Assembly: GCA_964619555.1 (NCBI GenBank)
Contig: CAZUDV010000004.1
Location: 124,001-188,000 of the forward strand
Reading direction: 5' to 3'
DNA from: JAGOPY01 sp964619555
Lineage (GTDB): Bacteria > Bacteroidota > Bacteroidia > Bacteroidales > JAGOPY01
DNA: 64,000 nucleotides
A program made the position numbers and the translations under genes. Shown here piece by piece: positions 9,468 through 18,796 of this stretch. Each line of letters starts with the position of its first letter. Position 1 is the first letter of the stretch. The notes below the pieces were generated by a model. That model was given only the letters and a program-made list of their open reading frames with translations, did not search any database and was not told the DNA's origin.

Positions 9468-10892
9468 TTAATTTTCCAAATAACTAAATCCCAGCCGGTT
9501 CAATCCTTTTTGGATGATCTCGTCTTTCATCACATAATCCCACACCAAACCGGTCCGGAAGTTCTCGATCATGATGAGCATCGGTCCCTGGTCAATGCCG
9601 ATGAAATCGTTGTCGAACCAGCCTGCGGTAAGGTTGAACGAGTCATAAAATCCATATTTACCCCAGAGATTGTCCCCGTATTTCTCGAGCATCGATTCCA
9701 GGGTGGGCAATACGATTTCCGGCGCAAAGGGCAGGGAGGACGCCGGTCCGTAAGGCGCAACCGTACCATCGTCGAAATAGTTGTAATCCGGGCCGCTGGT
9801 TCCCCTTCCGGCATAGCCCAGGAACTTCTTATCGTCGAAATTGTATTTTTCGGTAGGGCCGTCGCTGGCTGTCACGCCCCAGCAAAGGGAATCATAACCC
9901 ACCCAGCCGTGCGGGTTATCGATGGCATATTGCCGTTGCACATAGGTTGCCCGGCGGGAATTTTCGAAATAGTCGATGCCTTTTGCTTTCATATACGGAT
10001 CGGCCAGTCCCCTGAAATCGATGAAAGCCTGGGAGAACTGGTGGCCGAAGAGGGGAGGGAAGGCGACATGGGAAAGTCCTTCGTACGGCGTCCTCCAGTC
10101 GTACGACCGCAGCCAGGCCTGGTAACTTTGCGCCGCGTTGGTCATGCCGCTGCCTGCTGCGAGAATGTAGAGGAACAAGGCTTCATTATAACCGGCCCAA
10201 CCCCAGTCGTGCTGTCCCTTCTCAGGCTTCCAGCCCATGGACAGCGTACCGTTAAACCGGCCGGTGTCGGTCATTTCCATGAAATCCCACTCCACCTGGT
10301 CCAGCAACTGCCCGGCCAGTGAACGGATCTCCTTTTCTGTGGCGTTGTCCTGGTTGTAATAATTTCTGGCAAAGAGGATGCCCATCATCAGCAAGCCTGT
10401 ATCGACAGAGGAGAGCTCACAGTTCCAGGCTCGTTTTCCGGTATCCATGGCAAGGAAATGGTAGAAGAAACCTTTATAGCCGATGCCATCCTTAGCCCCG
10501 GTTTGGTCTGCATTTATAAAGAATTTAAGGGTGTTGAGGGTAATTCGGGCAGCCTGTTCACGAGATAAGTAATTTCTCTCCGCGCCGATAGCAAAGCAGG
10601 GTAATCCGAATCCGGTGGAGGCAATGCTGGCCGGGGCCCATTGTGCAGTCCGGTCCTTCACGATTCCCCAATCGGGATGATGTTCATTCAGGAAGAACAG
10701 GAATGTTTTGTATTGGATAGAATCGAGCATCGTTTCCTGCTTCTGGCTGAGGGGGTAGTTGATTTTACCATTAGATCTGTAAGTTTGATTTTGATCAGGT
10801 TGATCACAGGCGTAAAGGGTCAGCGTGACAATCAGGATTAATTGGCTGAATTTGATAGGGTTTTTCATGTGGGATGAGGCTTTCTTTTTCAA
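9468..10892 (-). CDS. GH144 endo-beta-1,2-glucanase, lipoprotein
   Basis: A 474-residue (alpha/alpha)6 protein of the GH144 (formerly glucoamylase-like) family, whose characterised Bacteroidota members cut linear beta-1,2-glucan into sophoro-oligosaccharides. Visible family stretches are HPDWGIVKDR, ASTGFGLPCFAIGAER, GYKGFFYHFLAMDTGKR, SSVDTGLLMMG and WGVTASDGP. A lipobox (TLYAC) puts the lipidated cysteine about 30 residues in, so the enzyme is membrane-anchored. An internal ATG at 10871 is an alternative start. It is the first gene of the minus-strand operon; the 10893-11054 gap to the divergent gene holds one copy of the 40-bp palindrome. Family length fits and the assignment is firm; the exact catalytic acids were not assigned. 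Confidence 0.85.
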   Translation of the reverse strand: MKKKASSHMKNPIKFSQLILIVTLTLYACDQPDQNQTYRSNGKINYPLSQKQETMLDSIQYKTFLFFLNEHHPDWGIVKDRTAQWAPASIASTGFGLPCFAIGAERNYLSREQAARITLNTLKFFINADQTGAKDGIGYKGFFYHFLAMDTGKRAWNCELSSVDTGLLMMGILFARNYYNQDNATEKEIRSLAGQLLDQVEWDFMEMTDTGRFNGTLSMGWKPEKGQHDWGWAGYNEALFLYILAAGSGMTNAAQSYQAWLRSYDWRTPYEGLSHVAFPPLFGHQFSQAFIDFRGLADPYMKAKGIDYFENSRRATYVQRQYAIDNPHGWVGYDSLCWGVTASDGPTEKYNFDDKKFLGYAGRGTSGPDYNYFDDGTVAPYGPASSLPFAPEIVLPTLESMLEKYGDNLWGKYGFYDSFNLTAGWFDNDFIGIDQGPMLIMIENFRTGLVWDYVMKDEIIQKGLNRLGFSYLEN

Positions 10893-10923
10893 TTTAAAGG
10901 TAAGGGATTTTGGGATAGGAAAT

Positions 10924-10962
10924 AAAAAATCGTACTACCACTATAGTCGTAGTACGATTTTT
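10924..10962. repeat. 40-bp interspersed palindrome, copy 1
   Basis: Arms AAAAATCGTACTAC and GTAGTACGATTTTT are perfect 14-bp complements around an inner ACTATAGT core flanked by a C/C mismatch. It lies between two divergent genes (starts 10892 minus, 11055 plus), so it cannot be a terminator for either neighbour. Three more copies are at 12406, 18690 and 21185. Confidence 0.9.
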
Positions 10963-11054
10963 ACATCATATTTCTGATTAATTAATTCCTTATCTTTAAA
11001 AGTTTAAATCACAGCGTGTTTCAATCACCGATTTACCAAACTGGCCTGATTATC

Positions 11055-12407
11055 ATGACCACATTACCCCAATATTTCAGATTATTTTCGGGAATCATGC
11101 TGCTTCTGTCTCTTAATAGTCCTGGCCAGGTCTGGGAATTTTTATATGAACCTGAACCATCGATGGGGCGTTGGGTTGTTCCTGCAAATGATGCAGGATA
11201 TGTTTCCACGGGCACGAACAGTGATTACGATGAGGGGGTCACTTTTAAAATTGACAATCAAGGAGAGATGATCTGGGCGGCACCGCACGGAGGTTTCGCA
11301 TTAGCTCAGGCCTATGATGGTTACATTGTTGCTGGTAATCATGATTATAACGTTGGTTTTTTAAAAAAGATTGATGAGTCTGGAAACCTTTTATGGGAAA
11401 ACACATACTGGGGCATCAGTACGCTTCATATCAGAGCAGTTATTCTCACATCCGATTCGTGTATCGTGGCCTGTGGGAGAGCCAGCACAGATCCTCACCG
11501 AAGGATTTTTATCATGAAAACCGATTTAAACGGGGATACTTTATGGACTAAATCGTTGTTTTCATATGAGTTTGGAGTGGCAAGCGATCTGGTTGAGTAT
11601 GAAGGGTATTACTATATTACTGGGCGGTATGAGGATCCTGATTACATCTATTACCAGACATTGATCAAACTTAGTAGCAGCGGTGACCTGATCTGGCAGA
11701 AGACTTATCCTTTTGGCTGGGGAGGTTACTCCATCGCTCTGACTCATGATACATGCTTGATAGTTGTCGGACAGAGCCTTATGGTCAAGTTTGACCTGGA
11801 AGGTGATACGATTTGGAAGCGGGACTTTTTAGCGGGACGCTTGTTTGCTGTAGATGTGCAGTCGGATGACGGATTTATAGTTTCAGGTTCCAGAAATATT
11901 GGATCTTATGCCCGGAAAAATTTGGTTGCCCGTGTCGATTGCTATGGCCAGACTGTTTGGTGGAAGTTGTATCCGAACGGATTCACACAATTGGTCGCAG
12001 ATTTTGTCTCGATCATTTCCACATCCGATGATGGTTTTGTGGCATGCGGTTACAGTGATTACGATACAGCCTATCTGCACCGGGTGATCAAAGCTGATTC
12101 TCAAGGGAATATCATTGTGGACGTGTATGATCAACCTGACGATGATATTGGCCCATTGATTTATCCCAATCCTTTTTACGATGAAGTAACATTCGTTTTT
12201 GAATTGAAACATTCAGCGCATGTTTCCCTTGAGATTTTTGACTTGCAGGGACATTTGATGGAGGTTGTCATGGACGAAATGGTTTCAGCAGGAAAGCATT
12301 CGGTCAGTTGGGATCCTGTTGGCTTTACCGCGGGTCTTTACTTTTACCGATTAATGACGGATGACAGTTATTTGATGTTTTCAGGTAAACTGTTGTTTGG
12401 AAATTAA
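11055..12407 (+). CDS. T9SS cargo protein with beta-propeller-like repeats
   Basis: About 450 residues. I prefer the ATG at 11055 over 11016 because it gives a clean signal peptide (LFSGIMLLLSLNSPGQ). The body has repeated blocks of the form GD-IVAG-x-NVGFLKKIDESGNLLW, ending in G-D/N-x-L/I-W-x-K, typical of bulb-type or PQQ-like propellers in secreted Bacteroidota proteins. The last ~85 residues (IYPNPFYDEVTF ... GLYFYRL ... KLLFGN) are a type A T9SS C-terminal sorting domain, so export through the outer membrane and surface attachment are expected. It has no catalytic motif that I recognise. The stop codon is abutted by palindrome copy 2. Confidence 0.8.
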   Translation: MTTLPQYFRLFSGIMLLLSLNSPGQVWEFLYEPEPSMGRWVVPANDAGYVSTGTNSDYDEGVTFKIDNQGEMIWAAPHGGFALAQAYDGYIVAGNHDYNVGFLKKIDESGNLLWENTYWGISTLHIRAVILTSDSCIVACGRASTDPHRRIFIMKTDLNGDTLWTKSLFSYEFGVASDLVEYEGYYYITGRYEDPDYIYYQTLIKLSSSGDLIWQKTYPFGWGGYSIALTHDTCLIVVGQSLMVKFDLEGDTIWKRDFLAGRLFAVDVQSDDGFIVSGSRNIGSYARKNLVARVDCYGQTVWWKLYPNGFTQLVADFVSIISTSDDGFVACGYSDYDTAYLHRVIKADSQGNIIVDVYDQPDDDIGPLIYPNPFYDEVTFVFELKHSAHVSLEIFDLQGHLMEVVMDEMVSAGKHSVSWDPVGFTAGLYFYRLMTDDSYLMFSGKLLFGN

Positions 12408-12445
12408 AAAATCGTACTACCACTATAGTCGTAGTACGATTTTTT
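12406..12445. repeat. 40-bp interspersed palindrome, copy 2
   Basis: Same sequence as copy 1. It starts at the last two bases of the preceding stop codon and lies between two convergent genes (ends 12407 plus, 12465 minus), where its A and T runs could serve as a two-way terminator. Confidence 0.9.
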
Positions 12446-12464
12446 AATTGCCCCCTCAAAATCC

Positions 12465-15400
12465 CTATCTCCCCGTCACTTTCATGTATTCCGCCAACTT
12501 CACCCTGTATTGGCACTTCGATTCGGTCAGTCCGTCAATCGACGACTGGTATATCGCCTGGGCTTCGAGTAAATCAGAAATCCCTGTGACACCGGTAGTG
12601 TAATTGTCCGTGATTATTTTCAGGTTTTCTTTTGCCTGCGCAATCGACTCAATGGAAATCGCAATCTGCTGCCAGGTTTCCACCATTTCCAACCAGGCCT
12701 TCTCTATCTGTAACTTCAGCATCTGTGAAGTATAATCCGCGTTGTTTTGGGCAATCTCTCCTTTCAGCCTGTGCTCTTTCAATGTATATGTGCCTCCCCA
12801 CCAGTCCGTTAAAGGAATAGTCACTGTCCCGAAAGCCATCAGGTTATTGTTCCACTCATCCTGTATGTCAAACGTAAAAGCTCCCACGCCAACACCCACC
12901 TGTGGCAGATACTCCCCAAGCTTCATCTTCATCTTCAACCGCTCTGCTTCCACATTCTGCTGAACCAGGTTGTATTCCGCCCGGTTGACCATTGCCTGCC
13001 GCGGATCGGTGTAAATGCCCGCAGGTTCGGTTAGTAATGTCACAGAATCCGTGAGAACCAAAGCAGTGTCATAATCGATGCCCAAATGCTGGCAAAGCGC
13101 CATCCTGGCCAGATTGATCCCGTTTTCCAGCTTCAACCGGTTCATCTTCAGCTCACTCTGCTTCAGGGATACCCGAAGTACATCATTGTAACTGATCAGC
13201 CCTGCCTGATAGGCAACGTTTACATCCCTGAAAAGGGTGTCCAGCAAATTTTGGTAGGCAGTGATTGTGTTTCTCTTTTCTTCCAGCGCTACAAGCTGCC
13301 AGTATTGTTCTTCAGTTCTGAAAATGGCCTCGCCGACCGCCAGCGATTTCTTGTTGACACTGACTTCAGATCCCAGCCGGGCCAGCTGGTTCCCGTTGAT
13401 GATGCGGCCTCCGGTGAAGATCGGCTGCATAGCAGTTACCGCTCCCGTATAAAGATGCTCCAGCATTGAAATAGAGGTCCCGGGAAAATAGGCGAATTCT
13501 GTGGCAAACGGCAGGGTGGCCGGGTCCCCGTTATACACCGGCAAGTTCCCCCCGGGCATATCGATCTTCATCAATGGGTCGGTAAATTGTACCCCCAGCC
13601 CGATGGCGCTTATATTCGGGAAATATTTCGTAAAGGCCGCCTGACGCACTCTTTCTGAAGCCTCGACGTCAATTTCGCTGTTCCGGATCTGGAGATTGTT
13701 CTCCAGGGTGATCTTTTTACAGGAATCCAGCGATAGAACCGTTTGAGAATGGGCTGGGATACCTAATCCGGAAAGAATGACTATAAGCATGATCACCGGT
13801 TTGTTTATGAAAAACATACCGGTCCTTCCATTCTCGCTATGCCATCCCCCGGATTCCTGGCTCCTGGTTACAAGCTTCCCGCTTCTGTCTTCTCCCCGGT
13901 GCAGCATCCAATACATCAAAGGCAGCACATACAACGTCAGGATCATCCCAAAAATAAGTCCGAAGCATATAACTGTCCCAAGCGGGCCCCAGAGCAACGA
14001 CCTGCTCAGGATCATCGGGATGACCCCTACGGCTGCAGCGGCCGAGGTAAGGAAAATGGGCCGCATACGACGTTTCCCTGCCGCCAGGGCCGATTCATAT
14101 ACCGACATTTTATGCTCTTTTCTCATTTTAACCAGATAATCGATCAGGATGATCCCATTCCTCACCACGAGCCCGCAAAGACTGGTAATACCCAGGAAAG
14201 AGGTCAGGCTGAAAGGATATCCCATCAGTTTCAGCCCTATGGCCGCCCCGGGTAATACCAGCAGCATAGTCGACATGATCAGGATCGTCAGTTTGACTTT
14301 TTTAAATTGCAGAAGAATGATGAAAAAGATGATCATCACACTCATTAACAAAGCATAACTCATCGGCGTGAACACCTCCTTCTGCCCTTCGTACTCCCCT
14401 CCGTAGCTGATAGTCGTGCCTTCAGGCAACGATAAAGACTCAATTCTCGGTCTGATTTCGTTAAAAATGACACTGGCTTTTGTTGCCCTGTCATGGTCCA
14501 CCTGAATCGTCAGGGTCCTTGTACCGTTCCGGTGCGCAATGGTACCCTCCGTCCATTGGGGACTGAATGTGGCAACGGAACGAAGCGGTACCGCCTTGAA
14601 ACTCAGAGGTGAAGTGATATACTGGTCCTCCAGCAAGCTGATATTCGGGTCTCCTTCCTTTTGCTGCACCAGCCTGACTTCCACCGGGTAATCGTTTTCC
14701 CAGATGGTGGTCAGCGGAAGCCCGTCGAGCCCGGCCATTATGGATGTGGCCAGATAACTTCTGGAATATCCCATCCGGTTGGCTCTGTCCCGCTCCAGTT
14801 CAACCCGGATACTCTGCTGCATCTGGTCCCAGTCGTCATGGATCCATGTGATGTCCCGGGTATCCTTTAAAATGTCCATGATCCTGGCCTGGGTGTAACG
14901 GATATTTTGGACCGAATCAGAAGTGACCCGAAGCTCGATTGCCCCTTTATTGGGCTGAAGGGCAAGAATGCGCATTAATACATGGGCATTGGGAAAGTGA
15001 TTGGCATACGGTCCGCCGTATTCATTCACCAGCTCGATGGTTGCTTCATTGGAAACGGTATTGACCAGCAATTGGCCGAAATTGGGAGCGGGCATGACGG
15101 GTGAATAGACCGTATGAAACCTTGGGGAACTGGTCCCGATGAAACTGGTCACAGTAGTGACTCTTTCATCCTTCCTCAGTATGGCGGCCACGCTGTCTAC
15201 CACTCTTTCCGTGCTGTTGAGGGATGATCCGGTAGGAAGATATATCTCTACGGCAAACTGGTTGCGTTCAACTTCCGGGAATAACTGGCGTTCCAGCGAG
15301 ATCAGCAGGAAAATGGATAGTAAAATAGCCAGCAAGGCCAGGCTCATCACTGTTTTTGGATACCTGAATGCCTTCTCAAGGGTCCGGTTGTAAAAATTCT

Positions 15401-16949
15401 GAAGGATCTCCAGGAATGTTTTCCTTCGGTTTTCCCTGACAGGCCTGATCAATCCTTTTTTAATAAAGAGGAAATTCAGATAGGGAACGACAAAAATCGC
15501 CACGAGTATTGATATGGACAGGGATACACCGACCACTACCGGGATCGTTCCGATGAATTCCCTGGCAGTTCCTGTCAGAAAGAGGTTAAGGGGAAAATAG
15601 GCGGAATAAATGGCGAGCGTTGCGGTCAGGATAGGCACGAAAAGTTCCCTGGCGCTGATGATCGCCGCGTGCCAGGGAGATCCGCCATGGTCCACCTTTT
15701 CGACATGGTTGTCGATAATCACAATAGAATTATCCACGATCATTCCAAGCACTACGATTAGGGTTGCCAGTGAAACAGTATGAAGTTCCACTCCTAGGAA
15801 ATACAGTATGCCTAAAGTGATCAGTACTGCGATTGGCACGGTCACAGCGGCTACGGAGGCAATCCTGAGAGGCAGCAGGAGCATCGTTACTAAAATAACC
15901 GCCACGATGGCTATAAGAAATTCCTTCAGGAAATTAGTTATAGAATCATTCACATATTTCGGAAGCTCCGATATTTTGGTCACCGTAATGTCTCGCGGAC
16001 AGTTCTTCTGAAACCCTGCCAGTGCTTTGTCAACATCCTTTCCAAACTGCACAATGTTGTTGCCGGGTTGCATTTCAAGCGATAACAGGATGGTTTTGGC
16101 TCCGTTTTGCCGTATGTAACTGTCCGGGTCTTCATTTCGTCGTTCGATGGTGGCAATATCCTTCAGCCTGACTACATTGCCTGTAGGATCGGAATAGACG
16201 ATCTGTTCAGCCAGGTCCCGTTCCGATTCGAAAACTGGTGGAAGATGCACCGCCAGGCTGTATTCATCGTCTTTCAGAACCCCGGCGTAGTTCACCATGC
16301 CGTTCAGTTGATAGGATCCCAGCAGGGAAAGGGTCTTGATATTATACTCGTTCAGTGATTCCGGCCTTACATTAACGAAGATCTTATCCTTCTGCAATCC
16401 ATAATGCTTGATTTTAGAAGCATTGGGTATCTTCCGGCAAGCGGCCTCCAGTTTTGTAAGTGAGGTTTCCAGTTCTTTATAGCTTTTTGTCTTCGATGAC
16501 AAAGTGATCAACAGGGCGGAAGTGTCTCCAAAATCTGAATTGGCAACCAGAGCGATCACACCTGCCGGAAGGGTCATTTTCAGTTCATTCAGGCCATGCT
16601 TCATTTTCGACCAGAATTGATCGGCATTTTTCACCTTGCCGGTCAGTTCGACGAAGATATACATCACTCCTTCCCTGGAGTAAGAATAGGTTTTAGCCTT
16701 GTCAACTTCCTGGTAACCGAAGATATAGTTCTCTACAACCCGGGTGAGTTGAGCTTCCACTTCCTCCGATGTTGCCCCGGGGTAAATACCTACGATAACT
16801 CCCTGGCGGATGGTGAACTGGGGATATTCGTTCCGGGGCATCCGGATCAGTGCTGCTATACCCGTAATCATCATCACGAAAACGATGAGCATTACGATGT
16901 TACGGTTGCGCATGACACTTCCGATGATATCTGTTCTTTTGCGTGACAT
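12465..16949 (-). CDS. RND efflux permease fused to a TolC-like outer membrane factor
   Basis: One open frame encodes two efflux parts. Residues 1 to about 1035 are an AcrB/HAE1-type RND permease with TM1 (IVMLIVFVMMITGIAALI), a TM4 D-N pair in GMIVDNSIVIIDN, and large periplasmic loops. From residue 1045 (codon 13817) a signal-peptide-like segment, MFFINKPVIMLIVILSG ending AHSQ, opens a 450-residue TolC/OprM domain with paired coiled coils. The ATG at 16949 is chosen because it follows the upstream stop by one base; an in-frame ATG at 16988 would overlap the adaptor gene. With the adaptor gene it would form a tripartite pump. No stop or frameshift separates the halves; cleavage before the TolC part is possible. 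Confidence 0.88.
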   Translation of the reverse strand: MSRKRTDIIGSVMRNRNIVMLIVFVMMITGIAALIRMPRNEYPQFTIRQGVIVGIYPGATSEEVEAQLTRVVENYIFGYQEVDKAKTYSYSREGVMYIFVELTGKVKNADQFWSKMKHGLNELKMTLPAGVIALVANSDFGDTSALLITLSSKTKSYKELETSLTKLEAACRKIPNASKIKHYGLQKDKIFVNVRPESLNEYNIKTLSLLGSYQLNGMVNYAGVLKDDEYSLAVHLPPVFESERDLAEQIVYSDPTGNVVRLKDIATIERRNEDPDSYIRQNGAKTILLSLEMQPGNNIVQFGKDVDKALAGFQKNCPRDITVTKISELPKYVNDSITNFLKEFLIAIVAVILVTMLLLPLRIASVAAVTVPIAVLITLGILYFLGVELHTVSLATLIVVLGMIVDNSIVIIDNHVEKVDHGGSPWHAAIISARELFVPILTATLAIYSAYFPLNLFLTGTAREFIGTIPVVVGVSLSISILVAIFVVPYLNFLFIKKGLIRPVRENRRKTFLEILQNFYNRTLEKAFRYPKTVMSLALLAILLSIFLLISLERQLFPEVERNQFAVEIYLPTGSSLNSTERVVDSVAAILRKDERVTTVTSFIGTSSPRFHTVYSPVMPAPNFGQLLVNTVSNEATIELVNEYGGPYANHFPNAHVLMRILALQPNKGAIELRVTSDSVQNIRYTQARIMDILKDTRDITWIHDDWDQMQQSIRVELERDRANRMGYSRSYLATSIMAGLDGLPLTTIWENDYPVEVRLVQQKEGDPNISLLEDQYITSPLSFKAVPLRSVATFSPQWTEGTIAHRNGTRTLTIQVDHDRATKASVIFNEIRPRIESLSLPEGTTISYGGEYEGQKEVFTPMSYALLMSVMIIFFIILLQFKKVKLTILIMSTMLLVLPGAAIGLKLMGYPFSLTSFLGITSLCGLVVRNGIILIDYLVKMRKEHKMSVYESALAAGKRRMRPIFLTSAAAAVGVIPMILSRSLLWGPLGTVICFGLIFGMILTLYVLPLMYWMLHRGEDRSGKLVTRSQESGGWHSENGRTGMFFINKPVIMLIVILSGLGIPAHSQTVLSLDSCKKITLENNLQIRNSEIDVEASERVRQAAFTKYFPNISAIGLGVQFTDPLMKIDMPGGNLPVYNGDPATLPFATEFAYFPGTSISMLEHLYTGAVTAMQPIFTGGRIINGNQLARLGSEVSVNKKSLAVGEAIFRTEEQYWQLVALEEKRNTITAYQNLLDTLFRDVNVAYQAGLISYNDVLRVSLKQSELKMNRLKLENGINLARMALCQHLGIDYDTALVLTDSVTLLTEPAGIYTDPRQAMVNRAEYNLVQQNVEAERLKMKMKLGEYLPQVGVGVGAFTFDIQDEWNNNLMAFGTVTIPLTDWWGGTYTLKEHRLKGEIAQNNADYTSQMLKLQIEKAWLEMVETWQQIAISIESIAQAKENLKIITDNYTTGVTGISDLLEAQAIYQSSIDGLTESKCQYRVKLAEYMKVTGR

Positions 16950-16950
16950 A

Positions 16951-17976
16951 TTACAGGGAAATTTTACTGTTATCCGATAGTTTTTCACCCCCTTCGGTCA
17001 CGATGACCTGTCCTTCCGTCAGGCCTTCGAGTACTTCAATCCCGCTGCTGGTATAGCGGCCAATGGTGATGTACTGCTTTTTGACGGTTTTTTTATCAGG
17101 TGACACCAGGAAGACATAAATATTTCCGAAGCTGTCTTTTGTCACAGCTTTTTTGGGTACAACCAGGATTTTTCCGGCAGATCCCGGATTAAGACTGACA
17201 TCGCAAACCATTCCGGGCTTCAGCTCCCGGCCGGGGTTCGTAACGGAAATCTTAACGGTATAGGTACGTGACATTATCTCTGCGACTGGGCTGATTTTAG
17301 TGATCTCACCCTCAAAGGTTCTGCCTTCCAGGGCAGCCACTTTGATGTTGGCTTTTAATCCTTCCTTTAAGCGGTTGATTTCGTTTTCGGGGACCGATAT
17401 TTTCACCAGGACCGTTTCGATCCGGACCAGTTCGATGGATGCTGAGGTCAGGCTTATGGATGACATACCCGGTTCTATGTTTCGGCGGCCAACAATTCCA
17501 TTCACGGGCGAGATCAGCGAACATTTCTCCAGGTTATTTTTCGACAGTTCAAGGGTGGAACGGGCTTGTTCCAGATCAGTTTGCATCTCTACCCACCTGA
17601 TCTCCGGCAGGCTACCCTGTTCGTAAACCTGTTTTAACCGGTTATAAGCATCCTCCGCCTGTCGGTATTTCGACAAAGCAGCATCGTAGATATTCTGCAG
17701 TTCCGATTTGTCGAGCATGGCCAGGACCTGGCCTTTGGTGACCATATCGCCCACATCAACGTAGATTTTTTCGATTGTGCCGACGGTTCTGAACGATAGC
17801 GGGATGACTTGTGCGGCTTCCACTGTACCGCTGTAATCGAGGCTATTCCCAAGGGTTACCGGGCGTACGGGGGCGGTTATCACTTTGATCCCCCCTGACG
17901 GTTTCATTTCTTCTTTTCCGCTTTGGCTGCATGCTGCAACAAGCGTTGTAATCATAATGGCGATAAATCTTTTCAT
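16951..17976 (-). CDS. RND periplasmic adaptor (membrane fusion protein)
   Basis: A 341-residue MFP/HlyD-type adaptor. A lipobox-like LVAACSQ near residue 16 predicts a lipidated cysteine. A beta-barrel and lipoyl half-motif (VDVGDMVTKGQVLAMLD) precede a short coiled coil (LSKYRQAEDAYNRLKQVYEQ region), then the second lipoyl half (SLISPVNGIVGRRNIEPG), and a C-terminal YTVKISVTNPGRELKPGM strand set. It links the permease to the outer membrane channel. Its stop is one base before the start of the RND-TolC fusion gene, so the two are co-translated. A palindrome 25 bp upstream is probably the binding site of the adjacent TetR regulator. Confidence 0.9.
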   Translation of the reverse strand: MKRFIAIMITTLVAACSQSGKEEMKPSGGIKVITAPVRPVTLGNSLDYSGTVEAAQVIPLSFRTVGTIEKIYVDVGDMVTKGQVLAMLDKSELQNIYDAALSKYRQAEDAYNRLKQVYEQGSLPEIRWVEMQTDLEQARSTLELSKNNLEKCSLISPVNGIVGRRNIEPGMSSISLTSASIELVRIETVLVKISVPENEINRLKEGLKANIKVAALEGRTFEGEITKISPVAEIMSRTYTVKISVTNPGRELKPGMVCDVSLNPGSAGKILVVPKKAVTKDSFGNIYVFLVSPDKKTVKKQYITIGRYTSSGIEVLEGLTEGQVIVTEGGEKLSDNSKISL

Positions 17977-18000
17977 GCCTTTAATTTTTTAAATTCTGTG

Positions 18001-18022
18001 ACATACTGAACGATTGGTATGT
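18001..18022. promoter_or_regulatory. candidate TetR operator upstream of the efflux operon
   Basis: ACATAC and GTATGT form a 6-bp inverted repeat with a 10-bp spacer, and the left part contains TACTGAACG. The same TACTGAACG core and right-hand ATGT recur at 18657-18678 in front of the tetR gene itself. Inferred from sequence matching only. Confidence 0.6.
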
Positions 18023-18065
18023 TATAATATAAAAATTTTTTACGAAAAGGATGTCATGTCTTATT

Positions 18066-18653
18066 TTATTTCCGGACTATTTTATATAGTTCAATTAATT
18101 GAGAATGAAGTGTTTCTACCGCTTCATCAGGAGAATTTTGCCGGAAGATATTAGCTGCGATTCCGACTGAGAGGGAGAAAAAGTTCAAGGCAGTGGTATA
18201 CGTATCGATATCATTTCTGACCTCACCGTTTTTGACGGCATTGTCAAGAATAAGTTTCAGTTTATCAATGACCAGGGTGAAGAACTTTCCGCCTTCTTCC
18301 GCGTATCCGGGGTAATGCCGGAGTGCGTCAATCAGCAAGGAAAGGTAGTTTGCGGGTATGAACGGAGTATCGTCGATACAGATAGTAAGAACGATTTTTC
18401 TGACGTGTTCGACTGTCATCTGGATCAACTCGGCCACGGAGGTATTTTCTTGCAGATCCACCAGGCCTATAACGCTGAGGTATTTATCGCAAACGGCTTT
18501 GAAAAGGTCTTCTTTATTCACGAAATGGTGATAGAGCGCTCCCTTGGTCAGGCCGATCGAATGGCTGATATCACTGATTGAAACGGCTTCGTAGCTTTTA
18601 TTTAAAAAAAGCCTGTATGCTTTGTCGATGATATATTCCCGGGTATCGGCCAT
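18066..18653 (-). CDS. TetR/AcrR family repressor of the efflux operon
   Basis: A 195-residue one-component regulator. The N-terminal helix-turn-helix is clear: REYIIDKAYRLFLNKSYEAV, then ISDISHSIGLTKGALYHHFVNKEDLF. The C-terminal ~140 residues form the variable ligand-binding helical domain; no ligand can be named. It is encoded 89 bp upstream of the adaptor gene on the same strand. Related palindromes lie before both its own start (18657) and the adaptor start (18001), which suggests autoregulation and control of the pump. Length and layout are standard for pump regulators. Confidence 0.9.
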   Translation of the reverse strand: MADTREYIIDKAYRLFLNKSYEAVSISDISHSIGLTKGALYHHFVNKEDLFKAVCDKYLSVIGLVDLQENTSVAELIQMTVEHVRKIVLTICIDDTPFIPANYLSLLIDALRHYPGYAEEGGKFFTLVIDKLKLILDNAVKNGEVRNDIDTYTTALNFFSLSVGIAANIFRQNSPDEAVETLHSQLIELYKIVRK

Positions 18654-18656
18654 GAT

Positions 18657-18678
18657 GCGTACTGAACGTTCAGGATGT
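18657..18678. promoter_or_regulatory. candidate TetR autoregulatory operator
   Basis: Contains the perfect 12-bp palindrome CTGAACGTTCAG and shares most positions with the site at 18001-18022. It lies only 3 bp upstream of the tetR start codon, so bound protein would block transcription or translation start. Confidence 0.6.
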
Positions 18679-18689
18679 AAAAATAGTTC

Positions 18690-18727
18690 AAAAATCGTAC
18701 TACCACTATAATGGTAGTACGATTTTT
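18690..18727. repeat. 40-bp interspersed palindrome, copy 3 (variant loop)
   Basis: Same outer arms as copy 1, but the centre reads CCACTATAATGG, so the C/C mismatch seen in the other copies is replaced by paired bases and the stem grows to 16 bp with a 6-base loop. It lies between the divergent tetR and M28 peptidase genes. Confidence 0.9.
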
Positions 18728-18796
18728 GAAATTAAAAACTATACTGCCCCCTTTTTTAGGCAATTTCATACATTTACGCCACTTATTAAAAACACC

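Noticed and set aside
10924..10962. Simple rho-independent terminator for copy 1 of the palindrome
   Set aside because: Both neighbouring genes start, not end, next to it, so it cannot end either transcript.
11033..11215. Short minus frame at the start of the T9SS cargo gene, and similar frames of 60-90 codons across the window
   Set aside because: They lie inside or opposite well-supported genes and have no start context, signal or family pattern.
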